Assembly: GCA_040221055.1 (NCBI GenBank)
Contig: JAVJVN010000016.1
Span: forward strand, 62,001 to 126,000
Reading direction: 5' to 3'
From: Rhodothermales bacterium
GTDB taxonomy: Bacteria; Bacteroidota; Rhodothermia; Rhodothermales; UBA10348
DNA: 64,000 nucleotides
Made by a program: the position numbers and the translations under genes. The notes beneath the pieces were generated by a model, which ran no database searches, was not told the origin of the DNA, and was given only the letters and a program-made list of their open reading frames with translations. Below are positions 8,620-15,928 of the stretch, piece after piece. Each line of letters starts with the position of its first letter. Within the stretch, counting starts at the first letter, position 1.

Positions 8620-9714
8620 ATGGCACTCCGTTGCGGAATCGTCGGCCTACCCAATGTCGGCAAATCCACGCTCTTCAATGCGCTCAGCCAGGCCGGCGCT
8701 GAATCGGCAAACTATCCATTCTGCACGATAGAACCGAATGTCGGCATGGTCCCGGTGCGCGACGAGCGCCTGGAGCGGTTGGGAGAGATCAACAAGTCGG
8801 TGAAGATCGTCGCCACGACCATCGAGTTCGTGGACATTGCCGGTCTTGTGGCCGGAGCATCGAAGGGCGAGGGCCTGGGCAACCAGTTCCTGGGCCATAT
8901 CCGCGAAGTGGATGCCATCGTGCACGTGGTCCGCTGCTTTGAGGACGACAACGTGGTCCACGTGTCCGGCCGGGTGGATCCGGCTTCCGATATCGAGGTC
9001 ATCGAAACGGAACTCCTGCTGAAGGATATCGAGGCGGTCCAGAAGCGCATTGAGCGCACCATGAAAGTGGCCCGCAGCGGGGACAAGAAGGCCAAGGAAG
9101 AGCTGGCGTTCTACGAGCGGCTCCTGGACTTCCTGTCGGACGGAAAGGCCGTACGCACGTTGCAGACCACGGACGCCGAGGCCGAATGGCTGGCGTCGCT
9201 GTTCCTGCTCACCGCCAAGCCTGTGCTGTACGCGGCCAACGTGAGCGAGGACGACATCCACACCGGCAACGCCCATGTGGAGAAGGTCCGGGAGATTGCC
9301 GCCGCCGAGGGTGCGGGCGTGGTCATCGTATCGGCCGAACTGGAGTCCCAGATGGCCGAGCTCGACGATACCGAGCGGGCGGAATTCCTGGCGGACCTGG
9401 GCTTGGACAAGGGCGGCCTCGAGCGACTCGTCGTAGCGGCCTATGACCTGCTCGGGCTCATCACCTATTTCACCTCCGGTCCGAAAGAGACGCGTGCGTG
9501 GACGATTGCCCGGGGAACGAAGGCCCCGCAGGCCGCCGGTGCCATCCACAGCGACTTCGAGCGGGGCTTCATCCGCGCCGAAACCATTGCCTACGACGAC
9601 TATGTGCGGCTCGGCGGTGAATCCAAGGCACGCGAAGCAGGCGTCCTCCGGTCCGAAGGCAAGGAATACACGGTGAAGGACGGCGACGTCATCCTGTTCC
9701 GCTTCAACGTATAA
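8620..9714 (+). CDS. ychF: Redox/ribosome-associated ATPase YchF (OLA1 family)
   Basis: The 364-residue protein opens with G-I-V-G-L-P-N-V-G-K-S-T-L-F-N-A-L, the YchF P-loop. It has D-I-A-G-L-V-A-G-A-S-K-G-E-G as switch II and a C-terminal TGS domain beginning about residue 280 (L-L-G-L-I-T-Y-F-T-S-G, then V-K-D-G-D-V-I-L-F-R-F-N-V). YchF is an unusual Obg-family protein that prefers ATP and binds ribosomes and the proteasome-like machinery. Length and motifs are full. Its 3' end overlaps the convergent 9704 gene by 11 bases. Confidence 0.96.
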   Translation: MALRCGIVGLPNVGKSTLFNALSQAGAESANYPFCTIEPNVGMVPVRDERLERLGEINKSVKIVATTIEFVDIAGLVAGASKGEGLGNQFLGHIREVDAIVHVVRCFEDDNVVHVSGRVDPASDIEVIETELLLKDIEAVQKRIERTMKVARSGDKKAKEELAFYERLLDFLSDGKAVRTLQTTDAEAEWLASLFLLTAKPVLYAANVSEDDIHTGNAHVEKVREIAAAEGAGVVIVSAELESQMAELDDTERAEFLADLGLDKGGLERLVVAAYDLLGLITYFTSGPKETRAWTIARGTKAPQAAGAIHSDFERGFIRAETIAYDDYVRLGGESKAREAGVLRSEGKEYTVKDGDVILFRFNV

Positions 9715-10408
9715 GGCGTCCGAAGTAGACCAGGATCATGGGCGTCATGAGGACCTGGTCGGGCGGCTTTATGCTGCGCTCCAGAAGCTCGACGGGTTCG
9801 TGGAACCGGGATATCCGGAATCCGATGCGAACCCCCTGCGAGGCGCCCTCGAGTTCGCCGAAATTGGCGCCGATGGATGCACTGGCGGACAATCCGGGTA
9901 CAGCCCGCCCGCGGGTGACCCCGGACAAGGCGCCGTAGGTGCGCTCCCCGCTGTCGAAGGTGCCGTTGTTGTTGTCGTCCCCGAAATACGGGTAGACCCA
10001 GCCCAGTACCGGACCCGCCGAAACGTGGAAGAAGGGCCGGAAGTTGTCCTCGATGCGGGAACGGAACAGGCGCCGCTCCAGGCCCAGCTGCAGGGGAATT
10101 TCCAGGAGATAGTTCGCCTTGTTGGGGACGTCCTGGCGGCCGAACCGGTCGAAGAAGGCGACCTCCCGCTCGTCCTTCGTGTTCGATACGTTTACTTCGA
10201 CGGTGAAGACCTGGTCGTCCCGGAGCAGTCGCCGCACGTATCCCCCGAGTCCGAAACCGGAATTGGTCAGCATGACCTGGGCACCGATTCCCCGGGGGGC
10301 TTCCTGGTGGCCCGGCTCACGCTCCTGAGCGTGTGCCAGGGGCGCGACGAAGGCAAGGGCAACACATGCCACCCCGAGTACTCGTCGATATGCCGCGCAC
10401 GCATCCAT
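9704..10408 (-). CDS. Exported outer-membrane beta-barrel-like protein, unknown function
   Basis: The start at 10408 is preferred because it puts a signal peptide first (M-D-A-C-A-A-Y-R-R-V-L-G-V-A..., cleavage after A-H-A-Q). Upstream codons up to 10588 would overlap the divergent lipoprotein gene. The mature protein of about 205 residues has repeated amphipathic strands (I-G-A-Q-V-M-L-T-N-S-G-F-G-L-G-G-Y-V; V-F-T-V-E-V-N-V-S). It also has an acidic loop rich in D, N and G (Y-F-G-D-D-N-N-N-G-T-F-D), which could bind calcium, and it ends in L-V-Y-F-G-R-L-I-R. This fits a small outer-membrane beta-barrel. Genes of this shape flank ychF on both sides. Confidence 0.65.
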   Translation of the reverse strand: MDACAAYRRVLGVACVALAFVAPLAHAQEREPGHQEAPRGIGAQVMLTNSGFGLGGYVRRLLRDDQVFTVEVNVSNTKDEREVAFFDRFGRQDVPNKANYLLEIPLQLGLERRLFRSRIEDNFRPFFHVSAGPVLGWVYPYFGDDNNNGTFDSGERTYGALSGVTRGRAVPGLSASASIGANFGELEGASQGVRIGFRISRFHEPVELLERSIKPPDQVLMTPMILVYFGRLIR

Positions 10409-10497
10409 TTCCGGCACAAACCCGGCAGGCACCGGTATTGTTCGGGTAACGCCGTACTTTCGCATCCTCCGAAGATTCCACCCGACCGGCTCATCCC

Positions 10498-11334
10498 ATG
10501 CCATCCATTCCGCGCCTGCCCCAGATCTTGCCTCTGCTCCCCTTCCTGTTCCTGGCGGCTTGCACGTCCCCGTCCACCGAGACGCCACCTGCGGGCGTGA
10601 CCATGGACCTGCCGCCGCTCGAGACGCAGGCCGACTCGCTGGCCATGGATGTTTTCCATGCGGTCGGCGGGCCCGATGCCTGGTCCCGCGTCCGGTACAT
10701 CCGGTTCGACTTCGGCCGGGCGGCCGATTCCACGCGCACCGTGTTCCGCAGCCATCTCTGGGACCGGTTCACGGGCGACTACCGGGTGGAGCGCGATGTG
10801 GAAGGCGGCCGGGAGGTTGTTTTATTCAACGTGAATACACAGGAGGGATCGGCCTTTGTGGACGGCCAGGCGGTCGCCGCCGATACGCTGGCCGATTACG
10901 TGTCCCGGGCGTATGGCGCCTACATCAACGATACGTACTGGCTTTTGGCGCCCATCAAATTGCTGGATCCGGGTGTTTCACGGAGTTTTGTGCCCGACTC
11001 GTCGGACGCGGAATTTGCCGTCATCAAGACCACCTACGACAATGTGGGCCTGACGCCGGGCGACCAGTTCTGGTTCTGGATTGAACGGGAGTCGCGCATG
11101 CTGGATATGTGGGGATACATCCTCCAGGGCCGGACCGACCGGCCCATCACGAAATGGCGATGGGAGGACTACCAGGCCTTTGTCGTGGAGGGCGGCGATA
11201 CGGTCCGTGTGGCCCCGCGCAAGACGAACATGCCGGGGACGTCGGCCATCGTGACCGATCACGTGGACCTTCCCCGCACGGTCGCTCCCGATGCCTTCAC
11301 GCGCCCGACGTCCCTGCTGGACCAGGATGGGTGA
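10498..11334 (+). CDS. Lipoprotein of unknown function, upstream of LolC/E-type permease
   Basis: The 278-residue protein has a lipoprotein signal peptide ending L-A-A-C at about residues 18-21. The rest has a typical periplasmic beta-rich composition: W-S-R-V-R-Y-I-R-F-D-F-G, then W-D-R-F-T-G-D-Y-R-V, then D-Q-F-W-F-W-I-E-R-E-S. It contains the pattern H-A-V-G-G-P-D-A-W seen in several Bacteroidota lipid-binding-like lipoproteins (recollection, not checked). The stop overlaps the next start by 8 bases (ATGGGTGA), so translation of the permease is probably coupled. This suggests a role in lipoprotein or outer-membrane assembly. Confidence 0.72.
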   Translation: MPSIPRLPQILPLLPFLFLAACTSPSTETPPAGVTMDLPPLETQADSLAMDVFHAVGGPDAWSRVRYIRFDFGRAADSTRTVFRSHLWDRFTGDYRVERDVEGGREVVLFNVNTQEGSAFVDGQAVAADTLADYVSRAYGAYINDTYWLLAPIKLLDPGVSRSFVPDSSDAEFAVIKTTYDNVGLTPGDQFWFWIERESRMLDMWGYILQGRTDRPITKWRWEDYQAFVVEGGDTVRVAPRKTNMPGTSAIVTDHVDLPRTVAPDAFTRPTSLLDQDG

Positions 11335-12595
11335 CTACCGCCTGTTCATAGCCCGCCGGTACCTGTCCGGAAAACGATCCATGCCCCTGATTTCCCGGAT
11401 TACCGGGATATCGGTCATCGGTGTGGCACTGGGCGTGGCGGCGTTGATCGTGGTGCTGTCGGTCCTGAACGGTTTTTTCGATTTCGTTCGGGACATGCTG
11501 GTGTCCTACGACCCGCACGTGCGGATTGAGCACGTGGAGGCCAACGGTATTGCCCATGCCGACTCCCTGCTCGAACTGGCCGGGACCCACCCGGCGGTGG
11601 TCCAGGCGGTTCCCTACATCGAAGGCAAGGCCCTGCTCTTGCATGAGGGCGCGGGAGACGTGAACAAGGTGGTTGTCGTACGGGGGGTCGATCCGGCGCG
11701 GCTGCAGGCCGATGAAGGCGTGGTGGCCGGCACGACCTTTGGGTCGTTCAATCTGGCACGCGACGGCGGAAGTGGCGGCATCGTACTCGGCCGCCGGCTC
11801 GGCGAGCGGTTGCTCTTGTCGCCGGGGGGGCCGGGCCAGGAAGCTTCGCGCGTGGCGCTGGTGTCCGCCCCGGCCATTGAGCGCATGTTTACCCGCGTAC
11901 TCTCCGGAACCCCGTTGCATCAGTTCGAGGTGCGCGGACTGTTCCAGCTCGAGTCGGTGTTCGACGAAAGCCACGCGTTCATCCACATCGATGAAGCCCG
12001 GCGACTGTTCCGCATTCCGGACGCCGTCTCGGGCATAGATGTCCGCCTGTCGGACCTGGACGACGCGGCCGCGGTCAAGACCTGGCTCGAGGCCCGGCTT
12101 CCGGCCGGCCAGTACCGGGTCCAGACCTGGTACGACCTGCAGCGATCGCTCTACGAAGTCATGCAACTCGAGAAATACGGGGCCACGCTGCTGCTCATGC
12201 TGATCGTGCTGGTGGCGGCCTTCAACATCGTGGGCGCGCTGACCATGATCGTGATCGAGAAACGGCGGGACGTGGGGGTCCTGCGGGCCATGGGCGTCAC
12301 CCGGCGCAACATCCGCCGCATTTTCCTGGCCGAGGGGCTGTATATCGGTCTGTTGGGCAGCGGGGTGGGGGTGATGCTCGGTGTGGGTCTGGCCTGGGCG
12401 CAACAACGGTTCGAATGGGTTCCGTTGGCCGATGCGGGCTCGTTCCTGATCGATGCGTATCCGGTGGCCATCCGTCCCCTGGATGTCCTGCTCATAGGCT
12501 CCCTGGCCCTGGCATTGTGTATTCTGGCGGCTTGGTACCCGGCCGTCCGCGCATCCAAAATCAACCCCGCAGAAGCGGTCGCTGTGGACGGCTGA
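11327..12595 (+). CDS. LolC/LolE-type (FtsX-like) lipoprotein-export ABC permease
   Basis: Starting at the overlapping ATG gives 422 residues. The N terminus Y-R-L-F-I-A-R-R-Y-L-S-G-K-R leads into the first transmembrane helix (I-S-V-I-G-V-A-L-G-V-A-A-L-I). A large periplasmic domain, about 60-270, follows. Three C-terminal helices complete the FtsX-like permease, with E-K-R-R-D-V-G-V-L-R-A-M-G as the coupling motif for the ATPase. LolCDE pulls lipoproteins out of the inner membrane for delivery to LolA. No LolD ATPase is adjacent; it must be encoded elsewhere. Confidence 0.87.
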   Translation: MGDYRLFIARRYLSGKRSMPLISRITGISVIGVALGVAALIVVLSVLNGFFDFVRDMLVSYDPHVRIEHVEANGIAHADSLLELAGTHPAVVQAVPYIEGKALLLHEGAGDVNKVVVVRGVDPARLQADEGVVAGTTFGSFNLARDGGSGGIVLGRRLGERLLLSPGGPGQEASRVALVSAPAIERMFTRVLSGTPLHQFEVRGLFQLESVFDESHAFIHIDEARRLFRIPDAVSGIDVRLSDLDDAAAVKTWLEARLPAGQYRVQTWYDLQRSLYEVMQLEKYGATLLLMLIVLVAAFNIVGALTMIVIEKRRDVGVLRAMGVTRRNIRRIFLAEGLYIGLLGSGVGVMLGVGLAWAQQRFEWVPLADAGSFLIDAYPVAIRPLDVLLIGSLALALCILAAWYPAVRASKINPAEAVAVDG

Positions 12596-12648
12596 GCCGC
12601 ATTCACACAAATCAGATGGAACCCCGGGTCACTTCTGCCGGTTTGGCG

Positions 12649-12681
12649 TTTGCTTCGGGCACGATCTGTGCGCTATATTTA
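12649..12681 (+). promoter_or_regulatory. Promoter of rpmB-rpmG-DUF4295 (and probably the tRNAs)
   Basis: TTTG at 12649-12652 and TATATTTA at 12674-12681 are 21 bases apart. This is the Bacteroidota -33/-7 arrangement (TTTG/TAnnTTTG), about 50 bases before the rpmB ATG. The same spacing recurs upstream of DUF177-rpmF. Confidence 0.6.
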
Positions 12682-12730
12682 CCAGTCTGTGCTGTTTGAC
12701 AGCTACCCCCCCGAACACAGTTACAACACC

Positions 12731-12967
12731 ATGTCCAGAAAAGACCAGCTGACGGGAAAGGGCCCGGTTGCGGGGAACCACGTGTCCCACGCCAATAACA
12801 AGGCCAAACGTCGCTTTGAAGTGAACCTGCAGAAAAAGCGGTTCTACATTCCGGAAGAAGATCGCTGGATCACGTTGCGCGTCTCGGCAACAACCATCAA
12901 GACGATCAACAAGAACGGAATCACTGCCGTATTGAAAGACGCCCGTAAGAACGGCGTCAAGATCTGA
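12731..12967 (+). CDS. rpmB: Large-subunit ribosomal protein bL28
   Basis: The ATG at 12731 gives 78 residues beginning S-R-K-D-Q-L-T-G-K-G-P. The body is rich in basic residues and contains H-A-N-N-K-A-K-R-R-F-E-V-N-L-Q and W-I-T-L-R-V-S-A. Bacteroidota bL28 usually has this length. Codons upstream of 12731 stay open but fall inside the promoter. It is 10 bases from rpmG. Confidence 0.94.
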   Translation: MSRKDQLTGKGPVAGNHVSHANNKAKRRFEVNLQKKRFYIPEEDRWITLRVSATTIKTINKNGITAVLKDARKNGVKI

Positions 12968-12977
12968 GTAAACCACC

Positions 12978-13148
12978 ATGGCAAAGGCAAAAGACGTTCG
13001 CCACAAAGTCATCCTGGACTGCACGGAAGCTCCCGGCTCCTCCAGGTACTCAAGCATGAAGAACCGGCGCAACACGCCCGGACGGCTTGAGCTCAAGAAG
13101 TACAACCCCGTTCTGCGCAAGCACACGCTGCACCGCGAAACGAAGTAA
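12978..13148 (+). CDS. rpmG: Large-subunit ribosomal protein bL33
   Basis: The 56-residue protein reads [18 protein letters not shown], then [23 protein letters not shown] and H-R-E-T-K. This is the bL33 pattern. Only one cysteine is present, so it is the zinc-free (C-) form. It sits between bL28 and the DUF4295 protein. Confidence 0.93.
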   Translation: MAKAKDVRHKVILDCTEAPGSSRYSSMKNRRNTPGRLELKKYNPVLRKHTLHRETK

Positions 13149-13160
13149 CGCTGACGAACA

Positions 13161-13337
13161 ATGGCAAAGAAACAGGCATTCGGTGACAAGGTCCTCCGCC
13201 AGAAAGCGGAAGCCAAAAAAATGGCCAAACTGGTCGTCTCCGAGAAAAAATCCAATGGTCAGTACGCGTTCCGTTACAAGATGGTACACGTGGATGACGT
13301 ACAGAACGAACTCAAGGAAGCCAAGAACCGGCTCTAG
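13161..13337 (+). CDS. DUF4295 small basic protein (Bacteroidota ribosome-associated)
   Basis: The 58-residue, lysine-rich protein reads M-A-K-K-Q-A-F-G-D-K, then K-A-E-A-K-K-M-A-K-L-V-V-S-E-K and Y-A-F-R-Y-K-M-V-H-V-D-D-V. The order bL28-bL33-DUF4295 is a Bacteroidota hallmark. A protein of this type has been described as an extra ribosomal protein (bL38) in a Flavobacterium ribosome; that is from memory and unchecked. It starts 12 bases after rpmG and is followed 13 bases later by tRNA-Pro, so the tRNAs may be processed from the same transcript. Confidence 0.85.
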   Translation: MAKKQAFGDKVLRQKAEAKKMAKLVVSEKKSNGQYAFRYKMVHVDDVQNELKEAKNRL

Positions 13338-13350
13338 TTCGACGACACTT

Positions 13351-13428
13351 CGGGGTGTAGCGCAGCCCGGTTAGCGCATCTGCTTTGGGAGCAGAGGGTC
13401 GCAGGTTCGAATCCTGCCACCCCGACCA
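13351..13428 (+). tRNA. tRNA-Pro (anticodon TGG)
   Basis: The cloverleaf is complete. The acceptor CGGGGTG pairs with CACCCCG and the anticodon loop TTTGGGA reads TGG. The T arm is GCAGG TTCGAAT CCTGC, the discriminator is A and CCA is encoded (13426-13428). The anticodon TGG serves proline CCN codons. Confidence 0.95.
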
Positions 13429-13448
13429 TTTTGAAACGGAAGGCTCCT

Positions 13449-13522
13449 GCGCCCGTAGCTCAACCGGATAGAGCAGCGGTCTTCTAAACCGCAGGTTGCA
13501 GGTTCGAGTCCTGCCGGGCGCG
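13449..13522 (+). tRNA. tRNA-Arg (anticodon TCT)
   Basis: Acceptor GCGCCCG (13449-13455) pairs with CGGGCGC (13515-13521). The anticodon stem GCGGT/ACCGC holds the loop CTTCTAA, giving TCT. The discriminator is G, and the exact CCA is not encoded. It is 20 bases after tRNA-Pro. Confidence 0.95.
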
Positions 13523-13537
13523 CCCAACACGGATCCT

Positions 13538-13611
13538 GGTGACGTGGCCGAGTGGCTAGGCAAGGGTCTGCAAAACCCTGTACGGCGGTTCGAATCCGCC
13601 CGTCACCTCCA
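13538..13611 (+). tRNA. tRNA-Cys (anticodon GCA)
   Basis: Acceptor GGTGACG pairs with CGTCACC and the anticodon loop CTGCAAA gives GCA. The discriminator T at 13608 is the expected identity base for cysteine, and CCA is encoded at 13609-13611. Seventeen bases of its 3' end (13593-13609) are repeated exactly at 13769-13785. Confidence 0.95.
13593..13609 (+). repeat. 17-base direct repeat, copy 1 (inside tRNA-Cys 3' end)
   Basis: AATCCGCCCGTCACCTC within the T-arm and acceptor of tRNA-Cys. It is identical to 13769-13785, 176 bases downstream. Confidence 0.9.
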
Positions 13612-13645
13612 AAGAAAAGGCCCCCTCGTGGGGCCTTTTTCTTTG
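13611..13645 (+). terminator. Intrinsic terminator after the tRNA cluster
   Basis: A long stem AAAGAAAAGGCCCC / GGGGCCTTTTTCTTT closes over a five-base CTCGT loop. The pairing includes the A and T runs, and the 3' arm holds TTTTT. It directly follows tRNA-Cys. Confidence 0.85.
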
Positions 13646-13878
13646 GAGTGATGTGGCAGGGGTCGAACCGCCGAGGCGGTTCAAACGAGGGCCCCGTCAG
13701 GGGCCCGACTAACGAGCAAACCATGCTCGGCGGTAGTCGGATGGTTGGGGTGTTGATGTTTGCGAGTAAATCCGCCCGTCACCTCATGGATGAGCACCGC
13801 CGACACCGGACCGTATCAACTTTGCCCGGGATGGAATACTTTTCAGGCGGTCGTCGCTCATTCAACCCCGGAACCGTC
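13646..13878. other. Hairpin-rich non-coding stretch with tRNA-Cys 3'-end copy
   Basis: After the terminator come three more stem-loops. GAACCGCC-GA-GGCGGTTC is at 13665-13682 and GGGCCCC-GTCA-GGGGCCC at 13689-13706. A nested stem CCGACTA...TAGTCGG (13705-13711 with 13734-13740) encloses CGAGC/GCTCG. Then comes an exact copy of 17 bases of the tRNA-Cys 3' end (13769-13785). An open frame runs through but encodes nothing recognisable. The region may encode a structured RNA or be the scar of an integrated element. Confidence 0.6.
13769..13785 (+). repeat. 17-base direct repeat, copy 2 (att-like tRNA-Cys tail)
   Basis: Exact copy of tRNA-Cys bases 13593-13609, with no tRNA around it. A duplicated tRNA 3' end is what site-specific integration leaves behind. 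Confidence 0.9.
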
Positions 13879-14877
13879 ATGCCCCGCTTTCTTCTCGTCC
13901 TGCTGCTATCCGCTTCAGTCGGTTGCAGCCCTTCTCCGTCCACCGAATCACCCACCTCGACGCCTGAACCGGCCTACACCATTACGGCTGAGAACGGTCA
14001 CAACAAATGGAGCCGGACGTTTGAGCCGGTGTTGACCGTGGAGTCGGGTGCCGTTATTGAAGCGTTCCTTGTGGAAGCGTCGGGCGGGTACATGACGCCG
14101 CAAACGACGGCGAGCGAGCTTTCGTCCATCCTCGCAGCCGACCCGTTTCACGCGCTGACCGGCCCCGTGTACGTGCAGGGCGCCGAGCCCGGTGACTTGC
14201 TGGCTGTCACGCTTCATGAGATCGAGGTTCAGGACTGGGGTTGGTCAGCCGTTTTCCCCGGTTTCGGTTTTCTCGCAGATGAGTTCAATGAACCGTTCCT
14301 CAAGATCTATGAATTCGAGCCGGGCGATACGTCGGCCGACTTCGGTTACGGTATTGAAATTCCGTTCAGGCCGTTTCCGGGCGTGATGGGCGTCGCGCCG
14401 GCAACGGACTCCCTGCTCTCGACCGTTCCTCCACGGGCGAACGGAGGCAACATGGATGACAAGGACCTGGTCGCGGGCACGACGGCCTACTTCCCGGTGT
14501 TCGTCGAAGGGGGCCTGTTTTCCATCGGCGATCCACATGTAGCCCAGGGTGACGGTGAGGTGTCCGGAACCGCCATCGAGGGCCCGCTGCGTACGGTTTT
14601 TGAGATACGCATCATAAAGGGAGCGGGTGATATCCCGTCTCCCCAGTACGAAAACGACGAGTACTATGCGGTAACGGGATATGGCACGACGATAGACGAT
14701 GCGGCGCGGATGGCCACGCGGGCGATGGTTGACCATATTGCCGGGAAGTCGGGCATGTCGCGGACGGAGGCGTATGTGCTCGCCTCGACGGTGGCCGACC
14801 TGAAGATCGCTGAGACCGTGGACGTGCCCCACATGCTCGTGACCATGCGGATTCCGAAGCACATTCTCGGAGAGTAA
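13879..14877 (+). CDS. Acetamidase/formamidase-family lipoprotein
   Basis: The ATG at 13879 gives 332 residues with a lipoprotein signal (M-P-R-F-L-L-V-L-L-L-S-A-S-V-G-C). The earlier open frame crosses the terminator and hairpins and is not credible. The body matches the FmdA/AmdA fold: H-N-K-W-S-R near the N terminus, P-V-Y-V-Q-G-A-E-P-G-D-L-L-A-V, N-G-G-N-M-D-D-K-D-L-V-A-G-T-T, and F-S-I-G-D-P-H-V-A-Q-G-D-G-E-V. These carry the conserved metal and catalytic residues. The family hydrolyses short amides to ammonia and acid. The lipid anchor puts this one in the envelope, unlike cytoplasmic FmdA; its substrate is unknown. Confidence 0.87.
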   Translation: MPRFLLVLLLSASVGCSPSPSTESPTSTPEPAYTITAENGHNKWSRTFEPVLTVESGAVIEAFLVEASGGYMTPQTTASELSSILAADPFHALTGPVYVQGAEPGDLLAVTLHEIEVQDWGWSAVFPGFGFLADEFNEPFLKIYEFEPGDTSADFGYGIEIPFRPFPGVMGVAPATDSLLSTVPPRANGGNMDDKDLVAGTTAYFPVFVEGGLFSIGDPHVAQGDGEVSGTAIEGPLRTVFEIRIIKGAGDIPSPQYENDEYYAVTGYGTTIDDAARMATRAMVDHIAGKSGMSRTEAYVLASTVADLKIAETVDVPHMLVTMRIPKHILGE

Positions 14878-15012
14878 CGGGTGTACACGTGAGAATCGCA
14901 CGGGTACAATTCGTATGATCATCGGGGCCTTCCTGATGGTATGGGCAGGCCTGGTCGGACCCCGGCTCATCCTGGGCGTATCCGGCGTCCACACCGGTGT
15001 TCTGGCCGAAAA

Positions 15013-15432
15013 TCAGGGCTTAGCGTCCCTCGGCGGGTGGGGCGGACGAACCGTGTCCAGGCGCTCGGTGACCCGCGCCATCAACTCGTCCAAGGACGTA
15101 CAGGCGTTCATGTCCGACGCCGACAACAGGATTTCACAACGGTTATCCTTGTGGTTGTCCTTGTGGTTGTCCTTGTCCACAAGTACGCCCACCGGGAGCG
15201 CGGGCAGCGGCTGGCCGTCCGGGAGCGCGGGCATGCGGTCAGGATAGGTGAAGGCAACCTCGACCGGAAGCGATTCCACGAAGTCCGCCCACGCCCGCTT
15301 CATTCCGAGCGGTCCATACGTCAGTCCACACAGGGAGCACGCATACGTATCGGGCGAGACGATCTTGTGGACGAAGTCCAGCGCGCCGTTCAGGAGCCCG
15401 CTCTTGGCGTTGTAAATGAAGACGAGTCGCAT
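15013..15432 (-). CDS. Conserved hypothetical protein with C-S-L-C motif
   Basis: The ATG at 15432 gives 139 residues starting M-R-L-V-F-I-Y-N-A-K-S-G. The family pattern continues H-K-I-V-S-P-D-T-Y-A-C-S-L-C-G-L-T-Y-G and W-A-D-F-V-E-S-L-P. It is a widespread family of unknown function, sometimes labelled GTPase without visible G motifs. The C-x2-C pair could be redox-active or bind metal. A 12-base tandem repeat (15147-15176) encodes the low-complexity D-K-D-N-H-K-D-N-H-K-D-N. It is an isolated gene. Confidence 0.7.
   Translation of the reverse strand: MRLVFIYNAKSGLLNGALDFVHKIVSPDTYACSLCGLTYGPLGMKRAWADFVESLPVEVAFTYPDRMPALPDGQPLPALPVGVLVDKDNHKDNHKDNRCEILLSASDMNACTSLDELMARVTERLDTVRPPHPPRDAKP
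15147..15176. repeat. 12-base tandem repeat, 2.5 copies
   Basis: CCTTGTGGTTGT repeats exactly at 15147-15158 and 15159-15170, with a half copy following. It lies inside the gene at 15013-15432 and adds an in-frame K-D-N-H unit, so copy number can change without a frameshift. Confidence 0.85.
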
Positions 15433-15545
15433 CCAGCAGTATACCTGTGGAATTTTTGAAAAGGGAGAACCAAACGGGTCCATGCCCGGGTTGATATGGG
15501 CTTGGGTATTCCACTCGGCATATCCGTTTCAGCTGAACGCATCCC

Positions 15546-15926
15546 ATGCCTGTTGATCCAATCCAGATAGTTGCCGCCTGGGAGGAAGGCCTCCGCGTAC
15601 CGGATATCGCCGAGGCGTTTGGCGTATCGAACGAAACCGTGCACGGACACCTGACGCGGGCCGGTATCGCATCCCGCGAAGCAGAGCGGGAGTCCCGCGA
15701 GGAGGAGAAACGCCGCATGCGGCAACGCATCATGTCCATGGCGCGCAAAGGGTTTCGGACCATCACGATTGCCCGGATGACGGGCGTATCGCATGCCCAG
15801 GTCCGCAGCCTGATCACCTCCGCGTACATCATTACGCGCGATCATACGGGAAGCGAAGTCCTGTTGCCCAGGCACGAGAAGAACCGGATTGAGCGCCCGG
15901 GCCGGGACATCCGGTTCAGGCGATAG
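15546..15926 (+). CDS. Small protein with two helix-turn-helix segments
   Basis: The 126-residue protein begins near a resolvase-like HTH (V-P-D-I-A-E-A-F-G-V-S-N-E-T-V-H-G-H-L, about 18-36). A charged helix R-E-A-E-R-E-S-R-E-E-E-K-R-R follows. A second HTH-like stretch (T-I-A-R-M-T-G-V-S-H-A-Q-V-R-S-L, about 72-87) comes next, and the C terminus is basic. It could be a sequence-specific DNA-binding protein. No catalytic domain is present, so it is not a transposase or recombinase by itself. It ends 2 bases before the convergent 15929 gene. Confidence 0.6.
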   Translation: MPVDPIQIVAAWEEGLRVPDIAEAFGVSNETVHGHLTRAGIASREAERESREEEKRRMRQRIMSMARKGFRTITIARMTGVSHAQVRSLITSAYIITRDHTGSEVLLPRHEKNRIERPGRDIRFRR

Positions 15927-15928
15927 CC

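Noticed and set aside
13646-13690. tRNA-like 3' end on the minus strand next to tRNA-Cys
   Set aside because: A T-loop-like string is present but no acceptor partner, D arm or anticodon arm can be formed.
13552-13878. N-terminal extension of the acetamidase-like protein
   Set aside because: The open frame runs through tRNA-Cys, a terminator and hairpins; the signal peptide begins at 13879.
15147-15176. Tandem repeats as a possible CRISPR start
   Set aside because: Units are 12 bases with no spacers, lie inside a coding region and keep its frame.
15546-15926. HTH protein as an insertion-sequence transposase
   Set aside because: No catalytic domain, no terminal inverted repeats and no target duplication were seen around it.
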